A stretch of 64,000 bases of DNA from an uncultured Collinsella sp. (GCA_900541065.1 UQIE01000012.1:4949-68948), one strand, 5' to 3'. Positions 44,844-55,047 are shown, counted from the first letter of the stretch. Numbers and translations: made by a program. Notes: generated by a model not told the origin, from the letters alone.

Positions 44844-45731
44844 CTACCAGCTGAGCAGCTCGTAGCCGTCCTCGGTCACCACGAGCTGTACCTCGCACTG
44901 GGCCGAATCGCTGCCGTCCTTGGTGCGCACGCACCAACCGTCACCCTTGCTAATCTTAATGTCGGGCGCTCCGGCATTGACCATGGGCTCGATGGTAAAG
45001 ACCATGCCCGGAGCCATGATGGTGTCCACATCGGGCGCCTCGGTGGTAAAGCCCACAAACGGGTCCTCGTGGAACTCCTTGCCGATGCCGTGTCCGCCGT
45101 ACTCGCGCACCACGCTAAAGCCGGCGTCCTCGACGGTCTTTTGCACGGCCTCGGCCATAACGGACAACGGCAGCCATGGCTTGACGGCCGCCAGACCCGC
45201 CTCCACGCTGGCACGGGTGACGTCGACCAGGCGCTGGCGCTCGGCCGAGACCTCGCCGATGCAGAACATACGGCTCGAATCACTAAAGTAGCCGTCCAGG
45301 ATCGTGGAGCAGTCCACGTTGATAATATCGCCCTCGTGCAGCACGTCTGTATCACAGGGGATGCCGTGGCAGACGACGTCGTTGATCGAGGTGCACACGC
45401 TCTTGGGATAGCCCTCGTAGTTGAGGTCGGCCGGCGTGCCACCGTGCTCGACGGTGTAGTCGTAGATCATCTGGTCGATCTGGTTGGTGGTCATGCCCGC
45501 GGCGATGTGTTCGCCTACGTAATCGAGCACGCCCACGTTGATAGCGGCCGAGCGCTTGATGCCCTCGATATCGGCGGGCGTCTTGTAGAGCGTACGGGGC
45601 AGAACCTCCCAGCCCTCCTCCCACAGGCGCTCGAGGCGCTCGTCGAAGGCGCTGTGACATTTCTTATATTTTTTGCCGCTGCCGCACCAGCAGGCGTCGT
45701 TGCGGCCGGGTACGGGTCCTTTGTCATACAT
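44844..45731 (-). CDS. map: Methionine aminopeptidase with N-terminal SEC-C zinc motif
   Basis: A 295-residue type I enzyme that removes the initiator methionine. Residues 8-26 form a SEC-C motif (Cys14, Cys16, Cys25, His26) typical of the extended MAP form, likely contacting ribosomes. Catalytic residues are visible in VCHGIP, NVDCSTILDGYFSD (Asp ligands), EYGGHGIGKEFHE and FTIEPMV. The ATG has AAAGGAAG upstream. Confidence 0.95.
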   Translation of the reverse strand: MYDKGPVPGRNDACWCGSGKKYKKCHSAFDERLERLWEEGWEVLPRTLYKTPADIEGIKRSAAINVGVLDYVGEHIAAGMTTNQIDQMIYDYTVEHGGTPADLNYEGYPKSVCTSINDVVCHGIPCDTDVLHEGDIINVDCSTILDGYFSDSSRMFCIGEVSAERQRLVDVTRASVEAGLAAVKPWLPLSVMAEAVQKTVEDAGFSVVREYGGHGIGKEFHEDPFVGFTTEAPDVDTIMAPGMVFTIEPMVNAGAPDIKISKGDGWCVRTKDGSDSAQCEVQLVVTEDGYELLSW

Positions 45732-45782
45732 GGCTAACTTCCTTTCATCCGCAGCTAGTATAGCCCACTCACGCGTCCATAA

Positions 45783-45850
45783 AAGTTGCGGTGATATAGT
45801 TCCGATTTAAGCGGTTTAACAGCATAAATAGGAACTATATCACCGCAACT
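45783..45850. repeat. GTTGCGGTG hairpin, copy 3
   Basis: AAGTTGCGGTGATATAGTTC (45783-45802, plus C) and perfect complement 45831-45850. It lies upstream of map on the minus strand. Confidence 0.85.
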
Positions 45851-45891
45851 GATGGAGTGGGATGGCGGACACTAGCTGCTGCGTGGTTTTG

Positions 45892-46668
45892 CTAGCAGCT
45901 CACCTGGCAGGGAATGCCGAGGGCGCGCACGCGCGCGGCGATGGCGTCGAGGGCCTCGGGCGCTGCTTTGGCAAGGCCGGCGACCGGCGTCTCGCGAGCC
46001 ACCGTGTAGATGGTCGCTTCTTGTGGGCGAATGCGCTCAAGTGCCGCGAGCCAGGGGGCAACGTACTCCTCGCCGGTGTTATCGAGAGACTTGCCCCGGT
46101 ACTCACCGCTCAAAAACATCGTCTGGATAATAACGTGACCGTCAAAGCTTGCGAACGTCTCGATCTGGTGCTCGACGTCGTAGGGGCCAACAGGCTGGTC
46201 GAGCAGCTGGATAAACGCCGGGTCGACCGTATCGAGCTTGAGGATGTTGTCGTCGACCATCATGAGCGCATTGTGTACCTCGGGGCGGTCGGCGCGCGTG
46301 CCGTTGGAGAGCACGGCAATCTTGGAGTTTGGGGCCAGCTGGTCGCGAAGCGCGACGGCACCGGCGATGGCCTGCGGAAACTCCGGTGCGACGGTGGGCT
46401 CGCCGTTGCCTGCGAAGGTGATCACATCGGGGAGCTCGCCCTCGGCTGCCATATCGCGCAGCTTTGCCTCGAGCGCGTCGAGTACCACGGCAGCTGTGTT
46501 GTACGGCTCGTGACAGGGGCGCTCGGCGTTGAGGCCGTTTTCGCAGTAAATGCAGTCGAACGTGCAGATTTTGCCGCTGGCCGGCATCATGTTGACGCCG
46601 AGCGAGAGACCAAGGCGACGGCTGCGAACGGGCCCAAAGATGGGGCTGGCATTCAAAAACGTAGACAT
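45892..46668 (-). CDS. Radical SAM protein
   Basis: A 258-residue radical SAM protein. It opens MSTFLNASPIFGPVRSRRLG, and CTFDCIYCE supplies the CxxxCxxC cluster ligands; TFAGNGEPT replaces the usual GGEP motif. This pattern matches the COG0731-like group whose substrates are largely unknown. The second ATG of an ATGCCTATG pair, nine bases after GAGGAG, was chosen as start. Confidence 0.85.
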   Translation of the reverse strand: MSTFLNASPIFGPVRSRRLGLSLGVNMMPASGKICTFDCIYCENGLNAERPCHEPYNTAAVVLDALEAKLRDMAAEGELPDVITFAGNGEPTVAPEFPQAIAGAVALRDQLAPNSKIAVLSNGTRADRPEVHNALMMVDDNILKLDTVDPAFIQLLDQPVGPYDVEHQIETFASFDGHVIIQTMFLSGEYRGKSLDNTGEEYVAPWLAALERIRPQEATIYTVARETPVAGLAKAAPEALDAIAARVRALGIPCQVSC

Positions 46669-46893
46669 AGGCATATGCTCCTCAAGACAATTGTGCCTAA
46701 GCATAGCATCGGCTCCAAAGCAGGGTGCGGGCTCTTGCTTTACAAGTTTCGTTTTTTCACGTCGCTCATTATGCCGTGTCATGAAAAGCCTCGGGTCGGG
46801 TAAAGTTAATCTGTTAACAAGGCGTAAAGAAATGCGGGTCTATCCAGCCGTACTGACGCGCAACTGGATGGGCGTTGATGATGGGGGCACAAC

Positions 46894-47691
46894 ATGGATT
46901 TTACGGTCGAGAATGCGGGCACCACGATTGCCTGTCGCGAATATGCCGGCCCGGATGTGTCGCCTGATACTCCTGCCTTGGTGTGCGTGCACGGCGCTTG
47001 TGTCGACGGCACATTTTTCGACGGCATTGCATGTGAGCTCAGTCACAACTACCGCGTAATTGCCTACGACCGCCGCGGCTGTGGCGGCAGCAGCGAAGCG
47101 GCAGACGGCAGCTATGATCTTGCCGCTCAGGCCGCCGACCTGCAGGCCGTGATCGAACACGTTGGCGCTCCGACAAATGTGCTTGCGCACAGCGCCGGTA
47201 CGTTGGTGGCGCTGGAGCTTCTTCGCATCGAACCCCATCTCGTCGCCCGTGCGATTCTGCATGAGCCGGCTGTGTCGGCCGAAGGCGTCGGCATGGGCGC
47301 GGCTCCGATTTTGCTCGATATGATTGCGGCTGGAAAGGTTTCAAGGGCGCTTCGGCTTTTCTTGGGAGCTCTCGGCGACTTGGACCCCGAGGCTCCTGGG
47401 ACGACCGAAGCGGAAGCCAAGCATGCCCTGCGCAATGGTCGTTGCTTTATGGCCAATGAATACGGAACAAATATGACATATGCTCCCGACTGGGAGCGCG
47501 CCCGAGAATCAAAGGCGGTGTCGGCTGTGTTTTTGGGCGAGCTTTCGGTCGGTACACCCCGCGAGGCGGGCACGAGGATGGCGGCTGAGCTTTTGGGCTG
47601 TCCACTCGTAATGGTTCCCGGCGCGCACAACGGCCTGCGCGATCGCCCGACAGCGGCTGCCCAGACTGTCCGTGGCATCCTGGGGTTCTAG
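46894..47691 (+). CDS. Alpha/beta hydrolase
   Basis: A 265-residue alpha/beta hydrolase. The oxyanion motif is CVHGACVDGTFF near 31-42, DRRGCGGSS follows near 60, the nucleophile elbow is LAHSAGTLV (Ser in AHSAG instead of GxSxG), and the C-terminal His lies in VPGAHNGLRDRP. No signal peptide. Substrate unknown. An unusually open gap to the next gene (47692-47903) shows no recognised element. Confidence 0.88.
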   Translation: MDFTVENAGTTIACREYAGPDVSPDTPALVCVHGACVDGTFFDGIACELSHNYRVIAYDRRGCGGSSEAADGSYDLAAQAADLQAVIEHVGAPTNVLAHSAGTLVALELLRIEPHLVARAILHEPAVSAEGVGMGAAPILLDMIAAGKVSRALRLFLGALGDLDPEAPGTTEAEAKHALRNGRCFMANEYGTNMTYAPDWERARESKAVSAVFLGELSVGTPREAGTRMAAELLGCPLVMVPGAHNGLRDRPTAAAQTVRGILGF

Positions 47692-47903
47692 CAGCTGCAA
47701 AAAAACAAAACAGCCTTCACTCGCAAACGTTTCGGCCGTGTTAACAAATGTGCTCAAGACCTCACGTCTGCGGCTTCAATCGCGCCGTCTGCCAACTCAT
47801 AAAAATGTAACAGCATTCACGTGCTTACCTGCATCGGCAAGGTGTTACCCTTGTAGCATTTGGAACCCACCGCTACCATGCGAAACTATCGAAAGGGCCC
47901 CAT

Positions 47904-49784
47904 ATGCTCAATAATCACGAGGTCAATCTAACCGACGAGGAGGCTGCCGCTGAGGTCGCCCGCGTCGCGAAGACCTACCCCGTGGTGCGTTTGCTGTCGG
48001 CCGATCAGATTAAGAGCGAGCCTAACTGCTTGCTCGCCGGCGATCGCTGCCCTTGTCTGCGTCAGTCGAGTCTTGAGGCCTTGGCAGATTCGGGTGAGGT
48101 GTCGGAGCAACTGCTCAACGATGGTGTTGAGTACCGCGCCCGTCTGCGCCCTCTAAAGGTCGAGGGCGAGCCTCATGTCTTGCTGATGGTGCGTCCGATC
48201 GATGGGCAAGAGGCTGCAGAAGAGGACCTTGTCTACACCGACGTGCTGACGAGTGTGCGCAATCGTCGATATTACGAGGAAAGGCTCCGTAGCGCCCGCA
48301 TGAATGCCGGCGTTGCGATGATCGACCTTGATGATTTTAGGGTCTTCAACGATACGTGTGGCCGTCATGCCGGTGACCTTGCGCTCGGTGCTGTGGCGAC
48401 AGCCATACGCAGCGGAATTCGTTCGACTGACGAGCTTGTGCGCTATGGCTGCGACAAGTTTGTGGTCGTCATGCCCAATATTCCCTCCGATGACTTCACC
48501 CGTCGCCTGCATCAGGTGTCCGATGCCGTTCGTTCCACGATTGTTCCGGGCCATGAGTACGTGAGCTTGACGGCATGTGTTGGTGGCGTTCGCATTCATG
48601 GCGAGACGGTCGATGAGGGCGTTGGCCGCGCTGTCCAGTTATTGAGCCGCGCTAAGGCAAAAGCCGGTACGGTCGTGACCGATGCCGATTCCATCGAGGC
48701 CTTCCAAAGCGAAAAGCCTTTGGTGCTTATTGTTGATGACTCCGAGATGAACCGAGCCATTCTCAACGAGATGCTCAAGGACGAGTATTGCATCCTGGAG
48801 GCCGACAACGGTCGTACGGCGCTCGACATGGTCGACCGCTATGGCGATGAGTTGTCGCTCGTGCTGCTGGATATTGTCATGCCGGGCATAAGCGGCTTTG
48901 AGGTGCTGGCCGATCTGTCGCGCCGATCGGGTATCGACAATCTGCCTTTTATCATGATTTCGAGCGAAGATTCCGATGATATGGTTCTGCGCGCGTACGA
49001 GCTGGGCGCCTCGGACTATATCAACCGCCCGTTTGACTCCCGTGTCGTGCGCCGCCGTGTAAGCAACACCATCCGCCTATACGCCAAACAGCGCCGCCTG
49101 ACGAGCCTGCTGTCCCAGCAGTACAACGAGCGCGTCAAGAACAGTCGCATGCTCATCGACATCATGGCCGGCGTCATGGAGCTTCGCAACGGCGAGAGCG
49201 GCAGACACGTTACGAACATCGAGAAGCTGACCGAGCTGTTGCTTGGCTGTCTGGTCCAGCGTAGCGACACCATCTCCCTCGACAATGAGGAACGCTCTAC
49301 GATTGCCCTGGCTTCGGCGCTGCACGATATCGGCAAGATGTCGATTGACGATGCGATTCTCAACAAACCCGGGCGCCTTACGCCCGAGGAGTTCGAGATT
49401 ATGAAGACGCATACCACGATGGGCGCCGACATGTTGCTTGAGCTGGGCCGCCATCACGTCGGCAATGCGCTTATGGAATATGCGTACCAGATTGCGCGTT
49501 GGCATCACGAGCGCTGGGACGGCAAGGGCTATCCCGATGGCCTTAAAGGCAACGAGATTCCCATTGCCGCGCAGGTGGTCTCGGTGGCCGACGTGTATGA
49601 TGCGCTGACGAGCGTGCGCGTGTACAAGGACGCTATCCCGCACAAGGAGGCGATCCAGATGATCCTGGACGGTAAGTGCGGCACCTTTAACCCGCTGTTG
49701 CTCGAATGCCTGCTCGAGGTGCAAGACCGTATTGCCGAGACGTTGGCACGCCCCGCCGACGTCGTTGCGTTTCCCACGATTTAG
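47904..49784 (+). CDS. GGDEF-like, receiver and HD-GYP multidomain signalling protein
   Basis: A 626-residue cytoplasmic protein. A small N-terminal domain has Cys (PNCLLAGDRCPCL). A GGDEF-like domain (about 110-265) has YGCDKF in place of GGDEF, so it is probably inactive as a cyclase. A receiver domain (273-390) has phosphoacceptor Asp321 in LLDIVMP. An HD-GYP domain (about 410-615) keeps HDIGK near 473 and RWHHERWDGKGYPDGL. It probably hydrolyses a cyclic dinucleotide under phosphorylation control. An HPt gene follows 23 nt later. Confidence 0.92.
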   Translation: MLNNHEVNLTDEEAAAEVARVAKTYPVVRLLSADQIKSEPNCLLAGDRCPCLRQSSLEALADSGEVSEQLLNDGVEYRARLRPLKVEGEPHVLLMVRPIDGQEAAEEDLVYTDVLTSVRNRRYYEERLRSARMNAGVAMIDLDDFRVFNDTCGRHAGDLALGAVATAIRSGIRSTDELVRYGCDKFVVVMPNIPSDDFTRRLHQVSDAVRSTIVPGHEYVSLTACVGGVRIHGETVDEGVGRAVQLLSRAKAKAGTVVTDADSIEAFQSEKPLVLIVDDSEMNRAILNEMLKDEYCILEADNGRTALDMVDRYGDELSLVLLDIVMPGISGFEVLADLSRRSGIDNLPFIMISSEDSDDMVLRAYELGASDYINRPFDSRVVRRRVSNTIRLYAKQRRLTSLLSQQYNERVKNSRMLIDIMAGVMELRNGESGRHVTNIEKLTELLLGCLVQRSDTISLDNEERSTIALASALHDIGKMSIDDAILNKPGRLTPEEFEIMKTHTTMGADMLLELGRHHVGNALMEYAYQIARWHHERWDGKGYPDGLKGNEIPIAAQVVSVADVYDALTSVRVYKDAIPHKEAIQMILDGKCGTFNPLLLECLLEVQDRIAETLARPADVVAFPTI

Positions 49785-49807
49785 TTTGACCAAAGGAGTT
49801 TTAATCC

Positions 49808-50164
49808 ATGATTTCCATGCGTGAGGCGTATGAGAAGATCGGCGCTAATTATGATGACGCGTGCGCTCGGCTGATGGGCGGGGAAATGCTTGCCCGCTTT
49901 GCCCTCAAGTTTTTGGATGACGAGAGTATGGACAAGCTGGAGGCCGCCATGGCGGCGGGAGACGCCGAAGGTGCGTTTATGGCAGCGCACACGCTCAAGG
50001 GCGTGAGCCAGAACCTGGGATTCGATAATCTGTACGAGCCGGCGGTCGTGGTGACCGAGGCGCTGCGCGGCGCCGATACCGTTGACGGCGCCCGCGAGGG
50101 GATGCATGCGCTGCAGCAGCAATATGCGGCAACGATGTCAGCCCTGCGCGAGGCGGCTGAATAA
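49808..50164 (+). CDS. Histidine phosphotransfer (HPt) protein
   Basis: A 118-residue helical-bundle HPt with phosphorylatable His61 in AAHTLKGVSQNLG. AAAGGAG precedes the ATG. It follows the receiver/HD-GYP gene closely, so it probably carries phosphate to or from that receiver. No histidine kinase is in the window, so the donor must be encoded elsewhere. Confidence 0.88.
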   Translation: MISMREAYEKIGANYDDACARLMGGEMLARFALKFLDDESMDKLEAAMAAGDAEGAFMAAHTLKGVSQNLGFDNLYEPAVVVTEALRGADTVDGAREGMHALQQQYAATMSALREAAE

Positions 50165-50207
50165 GAGCTTGCGAGCCTTGGGCTGCTTGCCGGCCACATA
50201 TAGGTGA

Positions 50208-50248
50208 AAGGGTGCCCCGCCGGACCATGTGGCCGGCGGGGCACCCTT
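50208..50248. terminator. Bidirectional terminator
   Basis: Perfect 16-bp arms AAGGGTGCCCCGCCGG and complement around nine bases, between convergent HPt and C26 hydrolase genes. ATCTGTTTT follows on the plus strand. Confidence 0.8.
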
Positions 50249-50269
50249 ATCTGTTTTGTGGTTCGCGTG

Positions 50270-51079
50270 CTAGCGGGCCTGCTTGACCTTGGCTGCCGCC
50301 TCGACAAACGACTTCCAGAGGTTAAAGTCGGTTTCGAGCGTCTGCCAGGTGTACTCGGGATGCCATTGCACGCCCAGGCAGAAGGGTTGGCCTTCGACTT
50401 CGATGCACTCGGGCACGCCATCGGTTGCCTTGGCGACCAAGCGCGTGCTTTTACCCAGACGATCGATGCAGCAGTGGTGTGCGGAGTTGGTCTGGATAAG
50501 CCTGTGCCCGCCAAGCGCGCGCTCCAGCAACGAGCCCGGCACGACCTCGACGGGATGCACGGGGTCGTTGAGCACGTGGGTATGGCGCCACTGCGTGCGG
50601 CCCTCGCGCGCGCCCAGGCTTGGCACGTCCATGCACAGGGTGCCGCCGGTGGCGACATTGAGCAACTGCGTGCCGCGGCAGGTGGTAAAGAGCGGCTTTT
50701 TGGCGCGGAGCACCTCGCCGACCAGCTTAAACTCAAAGCTATCGCGGATCTCGCAGCAGAGGGTGGGGTCGTAGGGTCGATCATCGCCCCAACGTTTGGG
50801 ATTGACATCGGGGCCGCCGGGAATGGCGATGCCGTCGGCGATATCGACGTAATGACGGATGACCTCAATGTCCTCGGTGATGGACATCTGCAGCGGCAGG
50901 CCGCCGGCGGCAAGGATGGCATCGACAAAGACGCTCGCAATCTCCTCGTTGGGGGAGAGCGTCTCGCTCAAATAGGGTTTCGCTTCTTCCCAGCGTGGTG
51001 CGACCAGGATGAGCGGACGGTCGGCGGGATCGACGTCGACGTGCGGAGTGTAGGACGATGAGGTGCGGGTTCCGATCAT
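50270..51079 (-). CDS. Class I glutamine amidotransferase-like hydrolase (C26, gamma-glutamyl-GABA hydrolase type)
   Basis: A 269-residue member of the PuuD-like family. The nucleophile lies in FTTCRGTQLLN, IPGGPDVNP precedes it, and the catalytic His-Glu pair is in QWHPEYTW. It removes gamma-linked glutamyl groups in characterised relatives. It is the last gene of the glutamate/glutamine-type ABC operon, 88 nt after the ATPase, so it may release glutamate from an imported gamma-glutamyl compound. Confidence 0.88.
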   Translation of the reverse strand: MIGTRTSSSYTPHVDVDPADRPLILVAPRWEEAKPYLSETLSPNEEIASVFVDAILAAGGLPLQMSITEDIEVIRHYVDIADGIAIPGGPDVNPKRWGDDRPYDPTLCCEIRDSFEFKLVGEVLRAKKPLFTTCRGTQLLNVATGGTLCMDVPSLGAREGRTQWRHTHVLNDPVHPVEVVPGSLLERALGGHRLIQTNSAHHCCIDRLGKSTRLVAKATDGVPECIEVEGQPFCLGVQWHPEYTWQTLETDFNLWKSFVEAAAKVKQAR

Positions 51080-51166
51080 GGGCGTAGCTTTCGAATCCGG
51101 GTGGACATGGCACAGGGGTGGCGCGGAGCAAACGTTACTGATGAATTTGCCCGCGTGGCAATTGGG

Positions 51167-51931
<765 letters not shown>

Positions 51932-51967
51932 GGTGCTCGGCTCCTTATGACTCGAAATGGTAAAGCG

Positions 51968-52801
51968 TTAGCGGATGATGGTCGCGCCGGTCTTGTGCGA
52001 AACGTAGACAGCGGCCTTGTTGATCGCGACGTTGATGAGGATGTAGATGACCGCGATAACCAGGTAGACCGACACGAGGGCGTCGTAGTTGGTAATGAGC
52101 ACGCGGGCATTTTGCATCAGGTCGGGATAGCTCACCACATAGGCGACGGTGGTGTCTTTGACTACGACCACAAGCTGTGAAATCAAGGACGGAATGATAA
52201 ACCGAATAGCCTGCGGCAACACGATTTTAAAGGTGATTTTGGCCTTGGAGAGACCGAGCGCCTGGGCCGCCTCGACCTGCCCGCGCGGCACGGCGTTGAC
52301 GCCGGCGCGGAAGATCTCGGCGAGTACGCCGGCTGCAGCGAGTGCGACGGGGAGCGTGAGCATCCAAAACGACGGCAGCGCGATCTTGTACTGGGGCAGC
52401 ACCAAAAAGAAGAAGTAGATGAACAGCAGGCTCGGCACGCCGCGGAAGAAATCGGTGAGCACACGGCAGACCAGTTGCAGTGGCTTAATGTCGCTGGTGC
52501 GGCCGAGCATAAGGGCTAAGCCCAGTACCAGCGCAATGACACCGGCGGTGAGTGCGACTTTAACGGTGCCCTCAAAGCCGGCAAGCAGGAACTTCCAGGT
52601 GGTGAGGTGCGTAAAGAAATACCAATAGTGGACCGAAAGCTGGCCGGTCACATAAAAGCGCTGCAGTACCAGGACGACGAGTGTGGCGACGGCAACAAGC
52701 GAGATGGCGGTGCCGATGCGAATCTTGGCGCGCATCTTGGGGCCGGGAGCCTCGTAGAGCGCATCGCGCATGGTGAGCGCAGGGGAGGAGTGCTTGCTCA
52801 T
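51968..52801 (-). CDS. Amino-acid ABC transporter permease (second)
   Basis: A 277-residue His/Glu/Gln/Arg-type permease. It has an N-terminal TM, a membrane core and the EAA loop (EIFRAGVNAVPRGQVEAAQALGLS). It overlaps the preceding permease gene by four bases (ATGA). The tail ends in a short lysine-poor segment. Confidence 0.93.
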   Translation of the reverse strand: MSKHSSPALTMRDALYEAPGPKMRAKIRIGTAISLVAVATLVVLVLQRFYVTGQLSVHYWYFFTHLTTWKFLLAGFEGTVKVALTAGVIALVLGLALMLGRTSDIKPLQLVCRVLTDFFRGVPSLLFIYFFFLVLPQYKIALPSFWMLTLPVALAAAGVLAEIFRAGVNAVPRGQVEAAQALGLSKAKITFKIVLPQAIRFIIPSLISQLVVVVKDTTVAYVVSYPDLMQNARVLITNYDALVSVYLVIAVIYILINVAINKAAVYVSHKTGATIIR

Positions 52802-53457
52802 CGGAGGATCCTCACCTTCTTGTCGATGTAGTTGCCAATGTGGCTCACCACAAAGGCCGTGCCCAGGTAGCCGAGCGCCGAGATAAAGAACGCGGCGACG
52901 CCGCCGAGCGAGCGGGTATTGATGTAGCTCACCACGCCGGTGAGCTCTTGCGGTTTAAGCGGCACCTGACTGCCGAGCGCGGTGGTGAGCATGACGGCGA
53001 TAAAGAGGTTCGTCATGGGCAATACGCTTGAGCGCAGCGCCTGCGGAATCACGATCTTGGCGAGGATACGGCTGAAGCTCATGCCGAGCGAGCGGGCGGC
53101 TTCGACCTGGCCGACGCCGACGGTGTTGATGCCGCTCATAAAGTTCTCGGAGCCAAAGGCCGAGCCCAAAAGGACCGTAGCGACGATAACGCAGGTGCGA
53201 TAGGGCAGGACGACCTTGAGCGGCGGCAGCGCGTAGACGACGATGATGAGCAGCGCGATGCCGGGGATGTTACGGAAGACCTGGACATACAGGTCGCCAA
53301 AGACGCGCAGCGGCTTGAGCGGCGACACACGCATCACGGTGACGGCGACGGCCAGCACCATGGCGATGGCAAACGACTCAAGCGTCATGCCCCAGGTTGC
53401 TAGCAGCGCGTCGATATAGTTCTGGCCATAGAGCGACCAGAGTTCGGAGAGACTCAT
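52798..53457 (-). CDS. Amino-acid ABC transporter permease (first)
   Basis: A 219-residue permease with five membrane segments and the EAA-loop sequence FMSGINTVGVGQVEAARSLGM. GGGAGG lies before the ATG. It pairs with the downstream permease to form the membrane channel. Confidence 0.93.
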   Translation of the reverse strand: MSLSELWSLYGQNYIDALLATWGMTLESFAIAMVLAVAVTVMRVSPLKPLRVFGDLYVQVFRNIPGIALLIIVVYALPPLKVVLPYRTCVIVATVLLGSAFGSENFMSGINTVGVGQVEAARSLGMSFSRILAKIVIPQALRSSVLPMTNLFIAVMLTTALGSQVPLKPQELTGVVSYINTRSLGGVAAFFISALGYLGTAFVVSHIGNYIDKKVRILR

Positions 53458-53481
53458 GCGGACCTCCCGCCGATAAGGAAA

Positions 53482-53507
53482 GGGGCTCCCGTGTGTACGG
53501 AAGCCCC
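53482..53507 (-). terminator. Attenuator between binding-protein and permease genes
   Basis: GGGGCT.CCGT and ACGG.AGCCCC arms around four bases; read on the minus strand it is followed by CCTTTCCTT. Such a hairpin commonly lets the binding protein be made in excess of the membrane subunits. Confidence 0.6.
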
Positions 53508-53595
53508 GACAACTCAGATTGGAAACAGTTTATCGCAATAAAGTGCATCGTGCGTTTCCATATGGTTTCGTTGCGGCCGTTACCAGGCTCGCTGC

Positions 53596-54591
53596 CTAGG
53601 CGCCGATCTCGGGCAGCTCGGGAACATTGGTGTCGCCCGTACGGTCGCCGATGCAGATCTGCCACAGCTCGGTCCAGGTGCCGTCGTCCTCGATCTTCTT
53701 AAGGAAGTCGTTGACAAAGGCGACGCCGTCGGAATCGAGCGGCAGACCGATGCCATAGGGCTCCTTGCTGCCGAAGGGCTTGCCGGCGATCTTGTACTTA
53801 CCGGGCTCGCGGACCAGGGCGCTCTGCTGCATGTTGTTATCGATGACGTAGGCGTCAACGCGGCCCTGCTGGAGTGCCTGGCGGGCCTCCTCGTCGGTCT
53901 TGAACTCCTGCTGGCTGGCCTTGGGGGCGAACTCCTCCAGGATGGCGGGGCCGTTGGAGCCGGACTGGACGGCGACGTTCTTGTCGGCCAGGTCGTCGAC
54001 GCTCTTGATGTCGTCGTTATCGGCGAGCACCAGGATGGCCTGCTGCGTGTAGTAATAGGGACCGGCAAAGGAGACAAGCTTCTTGCGCTCGTCAGTGATG
54101 GTGTAGGTGGCAAAGACGGCGTCGACCTGGCCGTTCTGCAAGACGGACTCGCGCGTGTCCGAGGTCACCTGGGTGATCTCGACCTTGTTCTCGCCCAGGA
54201 TGTAGTTGGACAGGAGCTGCGCGATACCGGCATCGAAGCCACGGGTCTGACCGTCCTTCTCGTTGAGGAGGGAGAAGAGCGTGGAAGTCTGAACGCCACC
54301 GATCTTAAAGACGCCGGCGTCCTTGACGGCCGTGGCCCAGGTGCTGGCGGCGACGGCATCGTCATCGGCCTTGGGGCCGTTGTCGACGAGCTTGTCGAAT
54401 GCCTTGGCGTCGAGCGTGGTGGAAGCCTCGGTATCCTCGGAGCTCTTGGAGGAACCGGCGGCGGAACCCTTGTCGGCCTCGGCGCTGGTGTCGGAGCAGC
54501 CGGCAAGACCAAGGCCGGCGACGGTTGCGAAGGTGGCGGCAACGAAGCCGCGGCGGTCGAGAACGACCTGCTGGGAGAGGTTCTTGCTCAT
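53596..54591 (-). CDS. Glutamate/glutamine-type ABC substrate-binding lipoprotein
   Basis: A 331-residue solute-binding protein. The signal has a twin-arginine-like DRRGF followed by a hydrophobic core and lipobox LAGC, so it is probably a lipoprotein, possibly Tat-exported. A Ser/Glu/Thr linker leads to a type II binding domain with GFDAGIAQLL, TYTITDERKKLVSFAGPYY and the hinge region near 240. It is the first gene of the operon. AAAGGTG precedes the ATG. Confidence 0.92.
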   Translation of the reverse strand: MSKNLSQQVVLDRRGFVAATFATVAGLGLAGCSDTSAEADKGSAAGSSKSSEDTEASTTLDAKAFDKLVDNGPKADDDAVAASTWATAVKDAGVFKIGGVQTSTLFSLLNEKDGQTRGFDAGIAQLLSNYILGENKVEITQVTSDTRESVLQNGQVDAVFATYTITDERKKLVSFAGPYYYTQQAILVLADNDDIKSVDDLADKNVAVQSGSNGPAILEEFAPKASQQEFKTDEEARQALQQGRVDAYVIDNNMQQSALVREPGKYKIAGKPFGSKEPYGIGLPLDSDGVAFVNDFLKKIEDDGTWTELWQICIGDRTGDTNVPELPEIGA

Positions 54592-54706
54592 GGTAGAACA
54601 CCTTTCTCAATAAAATCCCTAGCGGTTGAGTAGAGTTATACCCTATCGCGCTCAAATGGGTCAACACGAAATAACTCAGAAACATACTTACCTTATGGGT
54701 AATTCT

Positions 54707-54740
54707 ACCTACCAAAAAGGGACAGGCACCTTTGTGGTGG
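54707..54740 (+). repeat. GGGACAGG-loop hairpin, diverged copy
   Basis: ACCTACCAAAAAGGGACAGG matches the family exactly, but the right side is CACCTTTGTGGTGG, giving a different imperfect stem. It lies upstream of the binding-protein gene. Confidence 0.6.
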
Positions 54741-54773
54741 TCCTGGCCGATGCGGTGGCATGCCTTGCTGCTT

Positions 54774-54993
54774 TGTCTCAATCTGTAACATCTGCAGCCG
54801 TTTTTGCCGAGCAACTGTTACAGATCGAGATTTGCTCTTCAGGGGAATTCGAATGTCTCGATCTGTAACATCTGGACGGACAAAAGGTCTCTATCTGTTA
54901 CAGATTGAGACAAACGTCGGGGACTAAGACGTCTTGTCTCGATCTGTAACAGTTAGACGGGAATTCGGGCCCTAGATGTTACAGATCGAGATA
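54774..54993. repeat. Array of three palindromes with 80-bp period
   Basis: Each unit of about 58 bp has a left arm like TGTCTCGATCTGTAACA and an inverted right arm like TGTTACAGATCGAGA. Left arms begin at 54774, 54854 and 54935. That is six copies of one motif in alternating orientation, while the spacers differ. The stretch 54741-55010 contains no gene. Confidence 0.85.
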
Positions 54994-55010
54994 ATTGAGT
55001 TGGGAAAATA

Positions 55011-55047
55011 AAAACCTCCGCAGGGATGCTTTCCTTGCGGAGGTTTT
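55011..55047 (-). terminator. Intrinsic terminator of dxs
   Basis: AAAACCTCCGCA (55011-55022) pairs with TGCGGAGGTTTT (55036-55047). On the minus strand it follows the dxs stop directly and ends in TTTTTATTTT. Confidence 0.85.

Noticed and set aside
47904..49784. Active diguanylate cyclase
   Set aside because: The active-site motif is YGCDKF instead of GGDEF.
54774..54993. CRISPR array
   Set aside because: Only six short motifs in alternating orientation, palindromic units, no uniform direct repeats and no cas genes.
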